Below are positions 1 through 8,232 of a stretch of DNA of 64,000 nt, piece after piece; the stretch's first letter is position 1; every line of letters begins with the position of its first letter. Below the pieces are notes generated by a model that was not told the origin of the DNA, did not search any database, and saw only the letters and a program-made list of their open reading frames with translations. Origin of the DNA: UBA8828 sp964510855 (lineage in GTDB: Bacteria; Verrucomicrobiota; Verrucomicrobiia; Opitutales; UBA953); the NCBI GenBank assembly GCA_964510855.1, contig CAZEDB010000001.1, positions 62,001-126,000 of the forward strand. The letters run 5' to 3'. Both the position numbers and the translations under genes were made by a program.

Positions 1-884
1 GTGTAGGCAATAGCCGAAATTTTGTCGGCCTCTTCGGAGGAAAATTTGGGGGCGCTGGTTTAACCGGCAACTTCTATGACTTAAAGCAAACGTCTTCCCA
101 GAAAGCTACTTTAATGATGGGACCCGATCCTGAAAATATTGGGCCGCAAAATCTTCCCGCAGTTAAAGCCTACACCAAGGAAGTGCATGAGTTTGTTCGT
201 AATGGCTGGAGTGAGAGTCGGTTAAGAAAGTTTTTCCGGGCGCCAGAGCAATTGATGGCTACGCAATTTTTCATTCCGCGCACCTCGGCGAGTGCAGCTC
301 CAAAGGCCTTCGGAGTGGAAGGCCTAGTAAAACCTTCACGCTGGATTGCACACTACAAGGGTCGTATCCGAGCTCCTGTAGATGGTAAATTTCGCTTCGT
401 TGGTTTTGGCGACGACTTACTCGTAGTTCGGTGGGATAATAAAGTCGCGCTCGATGCTGGTTATGACGCCCCTTCAGTTGATGCAGTTAATGTAGTTCAC
501 GGAGATGATCCCTTTCGTGAATACACGGAGTTTGCTGGTAAGCCTAAAATTCCATTTTTTGACTACCACGGCATTGTGCCGAATTCAAACGCAGCACGCC
601 TAAGAGCAGGCCCCTGGATTGATGTGCGTGCAGGTATGGATTATTCCATGGAAGTCATCATTGGAGAAACTCCTGGGGGCGGGTTCTTCTCGCTTCTTGG
701 GATTGAGGTATCGACTGGAAAGCGCGAAGGGGGGCAATTTTTAGGTGAGCGCCGAACCAGGCTCTTTAAAATTGGCTCGGGCGAGCTCCCTCCTGAAATT
801 GCTAATGGTGCGGGTACGGGTTGGGAAATGGACCCCGGCGATTGGACCTTCCAGCCAAGCGGTGGTGCTAAGGTGACTCGTTAA
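1..884 (+). CDS. PA14-like glycine-rich surface protein, 5' partial
   Basis: The gene enters from beyond the left edge: reading from base 3 gives VGNSRNFVGLFGG, which matches residues 187-199 of the protein at 2534-3910, so the first methionine visible at 114 is internal and about 293 codons are seen. The C-terminal half has a PA14-like beta-sandwich pattern (SRWIAHYKGRIRAP, then FRFVGFGDDLLVVRW). By analogy with the paralogue, the missing N-terminus should carry a cytoplasmic tail, one membrane helix and a Gly-rich linker. PA14 domains usually bind carbohydrate or act in adhesion, but no enzyme motif is visible and the role is unknown. It is convergent with queG. Family assignment is moderate; the paralogy is directly visible. 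Confidence 0.75.
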   Translation, partial: VGNSRNFVGLFGGKFGGAGLTGNFYDLKQTSSQKATLMMGPDPENIGPQNLPAVKAYTKEVHEFVRNGWSESRLRKFFRAPEQLMATQFFIPRTSASAAPKAFGVEGLVKPSRWIAHYKGRIRAPVDGKFRFVGFGDDLLVVRWDNKVALDAGYDAPSVDAVNVVHGDDPFREYTEFAGKPKIPFFDYHGIVPNSNAARLRAGPWIDVRAGMDYSMEVIIGETPGGGFFSLLGIEVSTGKREGGQFLGERRTRLFKIGSGELPPEIANGAGTGWEMDPGDWTFQPSGGAKVTR

Positions 885-910
885 GTACTAAGCGCCCTAA
901 TTATATAAGT

Positions 911-1936
911 TTATTCGGGCGCCTTACTTACCCCACGCTCAACGAGTCTCCGCTCGGCCCAAGCGGCGGCCTCGGCTAAAACAGGATCGGGATGATGGAG
1001 GAGTCCTTTAACAGCTGACACATCCTCAGGCTTACCCGTGTTGCCTAAAACTATAAGAGCGTTCCTCCACCAGCGCGCCAAGCCGAGTCGCTTGATAGGC
1101 GTGCCGGCAAAAGTTCGGGCAAAGTCCTCTTCCTTCCAAACTAAAGTTTCGCGCAAAGGCGGTAACGGGCGGGCCGCGAAACGGGCTTCGCGTGTAGCAA
1201 CCGCCCATTTATTCCAAGGGCAAACCGTCAAGCAATCATCACAGCCAAATACCCGGTCTCCCAGCGCCACGCGAAACTCTTCAGGTATAGGACCCTTATG
1301 CTCAATCGTGAGGTAGGCTAAACAACGACGGGCATCGAGTTGGTAGGGAGCAGGAAACGCTTGGGTTGGGCAGGCGTCTTGGCAACGGGTGCAGGAACCA
1401 CAACGATCGGGCTCAGGAGTATCTGCGGGCAACTCGAGCGTGGTAAGAATAACGCCAAGTAAAAGCCAGGTGCCTTGGCGGCGATGAATCAGTAGTGTAT
1501 TCTTTCCCTGCCAGCCTAGACCTGCAGCTGCCGCTAAGGGTTTTTCGAGCACGGGACCCGTGTCGACATACGGGCGATGGACGCCGCCATGGAGATGGAG
1601 GGTATCGCAGACCTGCTTGAGCTTTTGTAAGAGGACGTCGTGGTAGTCGCCACCCAGTGCATAAGTCGCGACCTTATAACCTCGCTCGGGTTGCGGCTGC
1701 CATGAGTTCGCACCTAAAACAATAATACTGCGGGCTTCAGGTAAAACTCGCGTGGGGTCGGTACGGCGTTCGGGGTCGCGGGCCATCCAAGCCATGTCAC
1801 CGTGATACCCTTCGGCTAACCAGCGGCGAAAATAGTCGGCTCTTAACTCAACAGGTACGGCAGTGACGCCAAAGGCTGAAAAGCCTAGCGCCTCAGCGGC
1901 TTGCTTTAACTGCGCCTTGAGCGCCGCGCCTGACAT
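911..1936 (-). CDS. queG: Epoxyqueuosine reductase QueG
   Basis: This 341-residue cytoplasmic enzyme does the last step of queuosine synthesis, reducing epoxyqueuosine in the tRNA wobble position with cobalamin and two 4Fe-4S clusters. Visible motifs are VDTGP near residue 125 (the family's catalytic aspartate region), the ferredoxin-like CGSCTRCQDACP at about 179-190, CLAYLTIEHKG at 205-215 and CDDCLTVCPWNKW near 232-244. The C-terminus carries a short HEAT-like helical repeat, as in other QueG proteins. The ATG start fits the family length. It follows coaC by 3 bp on the same strand, so the two are probably cotranscribed. No other queuosine genes are in the window. Confidence 0.95.
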   Translation of the reverse strand: MSGAALKAQLKQAAEALGFSAFGVTAVPVELRADYFRRWLAEGYHGDMAWMARDPERRTDPTRVLPEARSIIVLGANSWQPQPERGYKVATYALGGDYHDVLLQKLKQVCDTLHLHGGVHRPYVDTGPVLEKPLAAAAGLGWQGKNTLLIHRRQGTWLLLGVILTTLELPADTPEPDRCGSCTRCQDACPTQAFPAPYQLDARRCLAYLTIEHKGPIPEEFRVALGDRVFGCDDCLTVCPWNKWAVATREARFAARPLPPLRETLVWKEEDFARTFAGTPIKRLGLARWWRNALIVLGNTGKPEDVSAVKGLLHHPDPVLAEAAAWAERRLVERGVSKAPE

Positions 1937-1939
1937 AAA

Positions 1940-2491
1940 TTAGGAGACCAAAACGGAAACAACCCGGGCAACAATCTCATCAACTGGAGCGAGTTTGCCT
2001 CGGCCCTCGTAACCGCAAGCCAGTACGCCCTCACAAGCATCAACAACAACATGACCCCGCGCTTGTAGTGTACGCAGGTTAGCCACGGTAGCGGGGTGCT
2101 CGAGCATCTTGCCATTCATCGCTGGGCATAGCATCACGGGCGCAGGCGTAGCTAAATAAATGCTGCTGAGTAAATCGGGAGCTAGGCCGTGGGCAAATTG
2201 TGCTAGGCAATCCGCAGTTGCAGGGGCAACCAGAAGTAAATCTGCGGTATCGGCGATTTCGATATGTCCAGGAACCCAACCCTTACCTTCATCCCACAAG
2301 TCGTGCGCTACGGGATGACGTGAAAGCACCTGCAGGGTCATAGGTGTAATGAACTGGGTTGCCCCCTTGGTCATCACTACCTGTACCGTGGCCCCGAGCT
2401 TAACAAGCGCTGAGGTAAGATCGGCTGCTTTGTAAGCGGCAATCGAGCCTGTTACCCCTAAGACAATGCGTTTGCCGTCAAGTTGAGCCAT
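1940..2491 (-). CDS. coaC: Phosphopantothenoylcysteine decarboxylase (CoaC domain only)
   Basis: This 183-residue flavoprotein matches the CoaC half of bacterial CoaBC, which decarboxylates 4'-phosphopantothenoylcysteine to 4'-phosphopantetheine in coenzyme A synthesis. It shows the FMN-binding GVTGSIAAYKA at the N-terminus, the HIE motif with the catalytic histidine near residue 76, the PAMN asparagine motif and the C-terminal CEGVLACGYEGRGKL with the reactive cysteine. Most bacteria fuse this to CoaB; here the protein stops before any CoaB domain, so CoaB must be encoded elsewhere. It is first in a two-gene run with queG and divergent from the PA14-like gene 42 bp away. Other HFCD flavoproteins (UbiX, EpiD) are less likely given the motifs. 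Confidence 0.88.
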   Translation of the reverse strand: MAQLDGKRIVLGVTGSIAAYKAADLTSALVKLGATVQVVMTKGATQFITPMTLQVLSRHPVAHDLWDEGKGWVPGHIEIADTADLLLVAPATADCLAQFAHGLAPDLLSSIYLATPAPVMLCPAMNGKMLEHPATVANLRTLQARGHVVVDACEGVLACGYEGRGKLAPVDEIVARVVSVLVS

Positions 2492-2533
2492 TTCTCTATT
2501 AGTAACTAAGCCTTAAACAAAGGAAAGCAACGA

Positions 2534-3910
2534 GTGAGCCGCAAGGGTTGGGCTGGATTTATAGAGGGAAAGCCTTATTTTAAAGGCGTGGTGTCACCCC
2601 AACCTCCATCTGATTCAGAGCCTCTAGAGCCCTTGCCTCCCGAAGGTGAAGAGCAGGCCGTAGTCTATGAGGATGAACCTACTGGCGAACCCTTAAGGCC
2701 ACGTCTTCCTTTCTGGAAACGCATCGGTGGTGAAGGTTTAGTTATCTCCGTAGTTTTACACGCCATTCTGTTAGTGATTTTTGCCGTATGGGTCATTGCC
2801 ACCATCACGGACACTGCGACCACTGACCCTGACACCTTTGCCACCGGTTCAGGGGGCGGTGCAAAAGGTGAGCGGGCAAAAATCTTTGAGCATAAAATGC
2901 AGCCCAAAAACGCCCAACAATTAGCGCGTAATACGAGCCGCATCACCTCTAAGTCAGCTACGGCATCGGTCGCTTTGCCTGATTTACCCACCACCTCAAC
3001 TCCCTCATTAATGTCGGGGATGACGGGGGGTGGCTCCTCAAAGGGTTTTGGCGGTGGCTCGGGTGGCGGGATTGGTGCGGGTAAAGGTGTGGGGGTTGGC
3101 AATTCGCGAAATTTTGTTGGACTCTTTGGGGCTAAGTTTGGTGCGAATGGATTGTCGGGCACCTTTTACGATATCAAACAAACCAAAGAACGTAAGGCTA
3201 CCAATGCTCAGCCCTATCCTGCTGGTATGGAGCCTTATCGCGATGTCATAAGAAGCTTTTTGAGCAGCAACTGGAATACCAACAAATTTGACCGCTACTT
3301 CCGCGCCCCTGAGACCTTAATGATGAGTCAGCTTTTTATTCCAGGGCGATCTGCCAGTGCAGCCCCGGTAGCCTTCGGCGTTGAAAAAGAGGTTCAACCT
3401 TCACGCTGGTTGGTGCACTACAAAGGTACGGTGCGCGCCCCTCAGGCTGGGACGTTTCGTTTTGTAGGTTCAGGTGATGACTGGCTGATTGTGCGCTGGA
3501 ATCGTAAAATTGCCTTTGATGAAGGCTATGAAACCTTCGAAGTAAAAGGGGGGAAGTACACCGATTTCAGTCAGGTAGTTGATGTACAGGTCCCTATTGA
3601 TCGTACGCCTGGTGGTCGTCATTATCTCAAATGTGGACCGTGGATTACGGTTAGAAAAGGGGATGCTATACCCATAGAGATACTTATGGGAGAGGGACCA
3701 GGAGGGAGTTTTGATGTCTACCTCGCCATCGAAGTCGCCAAGCCCAAGAAAGAAAAAGGTGAGTTTGTCGGTGAAGGCTCGCTGAAGCTTTTTCGCACCA
3801 CCAATGACCCCGTGCCAGAGGAAATTCAAAATCCTGGCCGCAATTTAACCATCGATATGCAAGCCGAGGGTTGGGTTTTTGAAGCGACCAAAACAACAAC
3901 GAGTAGATAA
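2534..3910 (+). CDS. Membrane-anchored PA14-like protein with Gly-rich linker
   Basis: This 458-residue protein has a proline- and acid-rich cytoplasmic tail (1-60), a single membrane helix at about 69-90 preceded by basic residues (FWKRIGGEG), a low-complexity linker with a Gly-rich stretch at about 161-190, and a C-terminal PA14-like domain at about 285-440 (SRWLVHYKGTVRAP, GTFRFVGSGDDWLIVRW, LKCGPWITVRKGD). The N-terminus resembles TonB-type anchors (VISVVLHAILL), so the C-terminal domain should face the periplasm. The start is GTG with an AGGAAA-like site just upstream. It is a close paralogue of the gene at the left edge; the queG-coaC pair lies between them on the other strand. Function unknown. 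Confidence 0.8.
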   Translation: MSRKGWAGFIEGKPYFKGVVSPQPPSDSEPLEPLPPEGEEQAVVYEDEPTGEPLRPRLPFWKRIGGEGLVISVVLHAILLVIFAVWVIATITDTATTDPDTFATGSGGGAKGERAKIFEHKMQPKNAQQLARNTSRITSKSATASVALPDLPTTSTPSLMSGMTGGGSSKGFGGGSGGGIGAGKGVGVGNSRNFVGLFGAKFGANGLSGTFYDIKQTKERKATNAQPYPAGMEPYRDVIRSFLSSNWNTNKFDRYFRAPETLMMSQLFIPGRSASAAPVAFGVEKEVQPSRWLVHYKGTVRAPQAGTFRFVGSGDDWLIVRWNRKIAFDEGYETFEVKGGKYTDFSQVVDVQVPIDRTPGGRHYLKCGPWITVRKGDAIPIEILMGEGPGGSFDVYLAIEVAKPKKEKGEFVGEGSLKLFRTTNDPVPEEIQNPGRNLTIDMQAEGWVFEATKTTTSR

Positions 3911-3911
3911 T

Positions 3912-3934
3912 AAGGCTTTGTTTTAAAAAGCCTT
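3912..3934. terminator. Hairpin between convergent genes
   Basis: Bases 3912-3919 (AAGGCTTT) and 3927-3934 (AAAGCCTT) form a perfect 8-bp stem with a 7-base loop, directly after the stop of the PA14-like gene and 20 bp before the end of the HNH gene on the other strand. There is no clear U-tract on either side, so intrinsic termination is plausible but not certain. Confidence 0.4.
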
Positions 3935-3954
3935 AGCGCCTGGAGCAGTGCCCT

Positions 3955-4572
3955 TCATCCTCGCCAAGGCAATTCACCTGCCGGAGTAACCTCGAGAAAA
4001 TCTTTCCAGAGCTGGTGTTCGTCGGCAGTGAGTGAAGCGGCCATCAGCATCCGCCATTTCGGGCGTTGTGGGGCACGACGAAGTTCCATGCTAGCTTGAG
4101 CAGGTAGACGATTGCCTTTGCGGGCGTTACAGCGAATACAGGCAGTTACAATATTTTCCCAGGTGGTAACCCCTCCACGGTCGCGCGGGACAACGTGATC
4201 GAGATTAAGTTCTTCTTCGGGATAGCGGCGGCCGCAGTACTGACAGGAGTGGCTATCCCGCAGATAAACATTACGGCGATTAAAACGAATATCCCGGCGA
4301 GGAACCCGATCATATTCACCCAGCAAGACCACGCGGGGCGGCACTAAATGAATACGTGGGGTGCGAATGGCGATGGCTTCAGGGGGCGGGCAGCGGCGAG
4401 AATATTCCAACCATGCCTCAGCTGGAAATACGCGGTGATCACCTTCATCGAGGTGTAAAATTGAAGCACGTCCGCGAAAAACTAGGTTTAGGGCACGCCT
4501 TAAACCGACAATATTAACCGGCTGCCATAGGCGGTTAAGAACAAGAACGCGTTGGTCAAGGCGACCGGGCAC
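3955..4572 (-). CDS. HNH endonuclease family protein
   Basis: This 205-residue protein carries an HNH nuclease domain at about 100-155: two CxxC zinc pairs (CQYC and CIRC) bracket LNLDHVVPRDRGG, whose D-H pair is the metal and catalytic core, and the last histidine is replaced by the ENIVTACIRCN asparagine pattern of the family. The N-terminal 90 residues (VLNRLWQPVNIVGLRRALNL) are typical of the chromosomal HNH proteins widespread in bacteria that have no known target. The start is GTG; an ATG two bases upstream is out of frame. It is the last gene of a minus-strand run after the M50 protease and the HTH protein. No methylase or restriction gene is nearby, so a restriction role is not supported. 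Confidence 0.85.
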   Translation of the reverse strand: MPGRLDQRVLVLNRLWQPVNIVGLRRALNLVFRGRASILHLDEGDHRVFPAEAWLEYSRRCPPPEAIAIRTPRIHLVPPRVVLLGEYDRVPRRDIRFNRRNVYLRDSHSCQYCGRRYPEEELNLDHVVPRDRGGVTTWENIVTACIRCNARKGNRLPAQASMELRRAPQRPKWRMLMAASLTADEHQLWKDFLEVTPAGELPWRG

Positions 4573-4619
4573 ATGCCAACTGTGCCCAAGAATGCCGTGG
4601 GGTCAACGCGGGGAAGTCT

Positions 4620-5006
4620 TTAGCTGAGCAACACCCAGAGCAGGAGTGCAGCGAAGGTCACACCAATCACCATCCAAATTAAGCTGTCCTTGCTCATGCT
4701 AGAGGCCAAAGGAGCCGAAGGGGCTTCCTCGGCATCAGTGCCCAAATCAAGCGGGCGGCGGGAGGCACGAACCGAGTGATGGGTATTAAAATCAGCTACT
4801 GCCTTCTCCTCATCAAGACGGAGGTACTTGGCATAAATCTTCACAAACCCACGCTTATAAACATCGGCTAAGGGGATAGACTCAAATTGGTTAGCCTCCA
4901 TCGCCTGGAGATAATCACCGCGGACTTTGGTTACATCAGCGGCTTCGCGCACGGTAACACCGAGGCGCTGACGGGCTTCTTGAAGACGTTCACCGAGGGA
5001 CTGCAT
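4620..5006 (-). CDS. Short RodZ-like HTH membrane protein
   Basis: This 128-residue protein starts with an HTH_25/RodZ-type helix-turn-helix (LGERLQEARQRLGVTVREAA, then YLQAMEANQFESIP and YKRGFVKIYAKYL), has a short linker, and ends in one membrane helix (SLIWMVIGVTFAALLLWVLLS). RodZ links MreB filaments to the membrane in rod-shaped cells; this version lacks the periplasmic domain and is less than half the E. coli length. It may still be a cytoskeletal adaptor, or a membrane-tethered regulator. It lies 47 bp upstream of the HNH gene and 58 bp downstream of the M50 protease gene. Confidence 0.75.
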   Translation of the reverse strand: MQSLGERLQEARQRLGVTVREAADVTKVRGDYLQAMEANQFESIPLADVYKRGFVKIYAKYLRLDEEKAVADFNTHHSVRASRRPLDLGTDAEEAPSAPLASSMSKDSLIWMVIGVTFAALLLWVLLS

Positions 5007-5064
5007 GAGGCTTCTAGACTCCCCTTTGCCAGGAAGATGGCAAGCCTAGGGTGCCAACCTAGGC

Positions 5065-5853
5065 TTAAAGTCCTGAAATCCAAATAAACGGGGCAGCAAC
5101 CCACCCAACTAAGCCACCCAAGAAAGCCCTAAAGGGGCCGAGATTAATCAAAAGCAACAGGACCCATGGGGCATAGGTAGAAATCTGAATAAAGGTCTCC
5201 TCCGTCATACCCACCAAGCGCCGAAGCAAGCGGCCACCATCCAGGGGTGGTATCGGAAGTAAATTAAAAGCCATCAGACTCGCATTCAAAAGGAGTGCGA
5301 GGAGTAAAAATCTTTGCATCTCAAAGCTAGGAATCCACCCCAGCAGGCCAGCTAAGGCGGTACCAAGAGCGACAATGATGCAAAGTAGTAGGTTCATGGC
5401 TGGGCCAGCCAAGGTTGTTAAAATATCATCCCAATAACGCGTACGGGGATTAGCGAGTAAGACCTGAACAGGCTTACCCCAGCCGATAAGGGCAATGGGT
5501 GCCCCTCCACCAAAAAACGCCGGCCAAAAAATCATTACCCCAGGAATAAGTAAGGTACCAATCGGATCAATGTGTGCCATGGGGTCGAGCGTGACCCGGC
5601 CTTGAGCACGCGGGAGTGGATCCCCGCGTAAGTCAGCCACCCAAGCATGACCAAATTCATGGATGCTTATCGATACCACTAAAAGAATCATTAGCAGCGC
5701 GCCTTGGCGCAGGGCCTCCATGTCTATAGCGGCAAACATCATAACTCCATAAACTACCAACGCAGCAGCGACTAAAGTCAAACTGTGGTACGCGACTAAC
5801 CTAAGTAAGTGGGCACGAAGTGCGTGGGAGTTGTGCCTTGAGACCTTAAGCAT
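5065..5853 (-). CDS. Site-2 protease, peptidase M50 family membrane protein
   Basis: This 262-residue integral membrane protein has the zinc metalloprotease signature HEFGH at about residue 65-69 inside a hydrophobic helix, followed by ADLRGDPLPRAQGR and DPMAHIDPIGTLLIPG, and a second metal-ligand motif NLLPIPPLDGGR in a later helix. This is the compact M50 type without PDZ domains, like SpoIVFB/Rip-type intramembrane proteases, which cut transmembrane substrates such as anti-sigma factors. Five to six membrane helices are apparent. Its substrate cannot be told from context. Its ATG is only 19 bp from the ATG of the divergent transglutaminase-like gene. Confidence 0.88.
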   Translation of the reverse strand: MLKVSRHNSHALRAHLLRLVAYHSLTLVAAALVVYGVMMFAAIDMEALRQGALLMILLVVSISIHEFGHAWVADLRGDPLPRAQGRVTLDPMAHIDPIGTLLIPGVMIFWPAFFGGGAPIALIGWGKPVQVLLANPRTRYWDDILTTLAGPAMNLLLCIIVALGTALAGLLGWIPSFEMQRFLLLALLLNASLMAFNLLPIPPLDGGRLLRRLVGMTEETFIQISTYAPWVLLLLINLGPFRAFLGGLVGWVAAPFIWISGL

Positions 5854-5856
5854 CTG

Positions 5857-5867
5857 GGGTTAAACCC
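5857..5867. promoter_or_regulatory. Inverted repeat between divergent starts
   Basis: GGGTT-A-AACCC forms a small palindrome in the 19-bp gap between the ATG codons of the M50 protease and the transglutaminase-like gene. It may overlap ribosome-binding regions or be an operator; it is short enough to be chance. Confidence 0.25.
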
Positions 5868-5872
5868 AAGGT

Positions 5873-6535
5873 ATGTCCTTAGCTTTGCGTACACGGCTTG
5901 CGGAACGTCGGGGTCTCCCCCGCCCCCATGCCCAAACCTTAGCTCGCCTGCGCACCCCTCGAGCGATTCAGGACTGGTTAGTAGACTTGCCGCAGAATTT
6001 TGAGCCGGATGGTGATACGGTACGCTCTGTGCAAGGCGCGATGGACGCTAATTGTGGTCATTGTATCGAAGGGGCAATGATTGCGGCCTTTGCTTTATGG
6101 CTACAGGGGCACCCTCCCCTGCTCTTAGATTTTTGTGCCCACCGCGATATGGACCACGTGATTGCGCCGTTCAAAGTGAGGGGTAAGTGGGGCGCAATTT
6201 CTAAAACTAACTACACCTGTCTGCGTTGGCGCGACCCCGTTTACAGCTCGGTGCGCGAGTTGGCGATGTCCTACTTCCACGAATACGCTAAGGGCCCACG
6301 CAAAACCTTACGAAGTTACTCCGTACCTTTTGACCTGCGTAAGCTTGGCGACACGGGTTGGATTAATGGCGAAGGCAATCGCTGGGAGGTAAGTATTCGG
6401 ATTACCGAGATTCGCCACACCACAATTGTAACGGAAAAACAGGCACGTGCCCTAAGACCCCGAGATAAAGTTGAGGTGGCATCGGATAAAATAACCACCT
6501 TCCCCATCCCAGCTTGGAAGCGACAGCGGCTGTAA
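5873..6535 (+). CDS. Transglutaminase-like cysteine protein
   Basis: This 220-residue protein contains NCGHCIEGAMIAAFAL at about 60-75, which resembles the nucleophile helix of transglutaminase-like enzymes (C64 followed by E and small residues), then DFCAHRDMDHVIAPF with a histidine at 95, then GKWGAISKTN at about 104-113 where the third catalytic residue usually lies. This order fits the Cys-His-Asp triad family, though the third residue is not clear. No signal peptide or membrane helix is seen, so it is probably cytoplasmic. The catalytic assignment is an inference from motif order. Confidence 0.55.
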   Translation: MSLALRTRLAERRGLPRPHAQTLARLRTPRAIQDWLVDLPQNFEPDGDTVRSVQGAMDANCGHCIEGAMIAAFALWLQGHPPLLLDFCAHRDMDHVIAPFKVRGKWGAISKTNYTCLRWRDPVYSSVRELAMSYFHEYAKGPRKTLRSYSVPFDLRKLGDTGWINGEGNRWEVSIRITEIRHTTIVTEKQARALRPRDKVEVASDKITTFPIPAWKRQRL

Positions 6536-6537
6536 AC

Positions 6538-7266
6538 TTAGCGTCTTCCGTCGTACCAAAGGTGACACGTTTTGGGATCTCGGGTACCTCTACCCAAGGA
6601 AACCACCATACGTAGGAGGAGTCGAAGCATCTCCCATGGACTATAAAGGTGAACCTTACGCGAAGACGTTTCGAGGGGATAATCTGAAAGAATAATGAAG
6701 GTGCGGTGCTTTTGTTTTCCCAGGCGCTTCAACCGCCGACTCAAGCCAACCTCTTCACCCGCATAAGCCTCAGTACCAAATCCTCCTACCTCGTGAAAAG
6801 CGCTAGCGGAAACCCAAATACACGAACCGGCAGCCCACTTTACTAAGCGACTCCAAGTATTCCAGCAGAAGCCAAGCAGACGCGCTTGCCATGGAGCTTG
6901 GTCATCCAGTCGCACTGTGGCGCCGCCCCCCAGAGCCTTCCCTTGAGTAATCGCGGTTGCGATAGATGAGAACAGCCCAACGCTGGGTGTAGAGTCGGCA
7001 TCAATAAAAATCAGCCATTCGCCTTTAGCTGCACGCGCGCCGGTATCACGCGCGCGGCCAATTTGGTTAACGGGCTCAAACACAACGTGTGCACCGCCCT
7101 CACGAGCTAGCAAGGCCGTGCGATCTGAGGAATTATTATCGCAGACCACTATTTCCCAATCCCAACCGCGACCCGAGAAGGCTTCGCAGGCCTTTCTCAC
7201 ACTTTCGAGCGTCGCCGGCAAGAGGCGCTCTTCGTTGTAAGCGGGTATAACGATGCTGATTTTCAC
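6538..7266 (-). CDS. Family 2 glycosyltransferase
   Basis: This 242-residue protein has the GT2 nucleotide-sugar fold: ISIVIPAYNEERLLPATLESV at the N-terminus, VVCDNNSSDRTALLA, and the metal-binding IFIDADSTPS near residue 90-99. It lacks the long C-terminal membrane region of polyisoprenyl-phosphate glycosyltransferases, so it is probably a peripheral enzyme acting on a glycolipid or glycan. The GTG start overlaps the TGA stop of the upstream ROK kinase gene (GTGA), showing translational coupling. Acceptor and donor cannot be told from sequence. Confidence 0.88.
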   Translation of the reverse strand: MKISIVIPAYNEERLLPATLESVRKACEAFSGRGWDWEIVVCDNNSSDRTALLAREGGAHVVFEPVNQIGRARDTGARAAKGEWLIFIDADSTPSVGLFSSIATAITQGKALGGGATVRLDDQAPWQARLLGFCWNTWSRLVKWAAGSCIWVSASAFHEVGGFGTEAYAGEEVGLSRRLKRLGKQKHRTFIILSDYPLETSSRKVHLYSPWEMLRLLLRMVVSLGRGTRDPKTCHLWYDGRR

Positions 7267-8228
7267 GCGGCGCTAAATTCCTCAAAGGCGCAAGCGGCAC
7301 CCCCTACCACACCAACATCGCCACCGAGAGCAGCAGGAACAATATCACAGGCGGCAGCGAGTCTCGGGAATGCAAGTTGGAGTGCGCGTTGACGCACAGG
7401 AGCCAGAAATTTTTCGCCGACCGAGGCCACACCCCCGCCGACCACAATGCGCTCAGGGTTAAAGGTATTGATGATTACCGCAAAGCCTCTTCCTAGATAT
7501 TCAATTTCATTGGCCAGTAATTCAGCCGCCAAGGAGTCGCCTGCCTCAGCCGCAGCAAAAATGTGGCGCGCATTAATCTTATCAGGTGAACCTGCTAAAT
7601 GGGAAAGCGTGGAAGTGCGCCCTTGGGCAAGCGCCTCACGCGCTAAGCGCGCCCATGCAGTGCCGGAAGCAAACATTTCAAAGCAACCGTTGGCACCACA
7701 AGGACAAGCGGGTCCATGGTAATCAAGGATGAGGTGGCCCAATTCAGCCGCATTACCATTAGCCCCACGCATTAGGCGATTATCTACAATCACGCCGCCG
7801 CCAATACCCGTGGAGATGGTAACATAAACCAAGTGACGCTTGCCAACACCTGCACCAAAACGATGTTCCCCGAGCGCTGCAGCATTGGCATCATTATCAA
7901 TACGAGCACGGAGACCGAAAGCATCGCCCAAGGTTCGGGCGATGGGGTAATCCGACCAGCCAGGTAAATTAGGTGACCCCACCACACAGCCCTTCGCTTG
8001 ATCGAGTGGACCAGGCGATGCAATGCCCACGCCGAGTAACTGATTGGGCTTAATATTAAGTTTTCCGAGCAAAGCTTGGGCACCTGTGATAGCACGCTGA
8101 CAAGCTTGGGCGGGGCCTTCTTGGGCGAGGGTATCGACCTTATCAGACGCCAGTACAACACCGTCCTCGCGTACAACCCCATAGGCAAACTTGGTTCCGC
8201 CGAGATCAAAGCCGAGGACGTGTCGCAT
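7263..8228 (-). CDS. ROK family sugar kinase (glucokinase-like)
   Basis: This 321-residue protein carries the N-terminal phosphate loop GFDLGGTK, the catalytic-region IDNDANAAALGEH, the second phosphate motif VTISTGIGGG and the zinc-binding ROK signature GPACPCGANGCFE, with E/H residues typical of glucose or fructose kinases. It lacks the N-terminal DNA-binding domain of ROK repressors, so it is an enzyme, most likely glucokinase. It overlaps the downstream glycosyltransferase by 4 bp. The upstream side is an intergenic heptamer repeat that could affect its expression. Confidence 0.88.
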   Translation of the reverse strand: MRHVLGFDLGGTKFAYGVVREDGVVLASDKVDTLAQEGPAQACQRAITGAQALLGKLNIKPNQLLGVGIASPGPLDQAKGCVVGSPNLPGWSDYPIARTLGDAFGLRARIDNDANAAALGEHRFGAGVGKRHLVYVTISTGIGGGVIVDNRLMRGANGNAAELGHLILDYHGPACPCGANGCFEMFASGTAWARLAREALAQGRTSTLSHLAGSPDKINARHIFAAAEAGDSLAAELLANEIEYLGRGFAVIINTFNPERIVVGGGVASVGEKFLAPVRQRALQLAFPRLAAACDIVPAALGGDVGVVGGAACAFEEFSAA

Positions 8229-8232
8229 AAGG

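Noticed and set aside
892..922. Terminator between the left-edge gene and queG
   Set aside because: GCGCCC/GGGCGC stem of 6 bp with a 19-base loop and no U-tract is too weak to list.
2665..3162. Antisense proline-rich frame opposite the PA14-like gene
   Set aside because: It arises from the Gly-rich linker read backward and has no independent support.
3955..4572. HNH gene as part of a restriction or defence system
   Set aside because: No methylase, helicase or other defence partner nearby; it resembles the common chromosomal HNH family.
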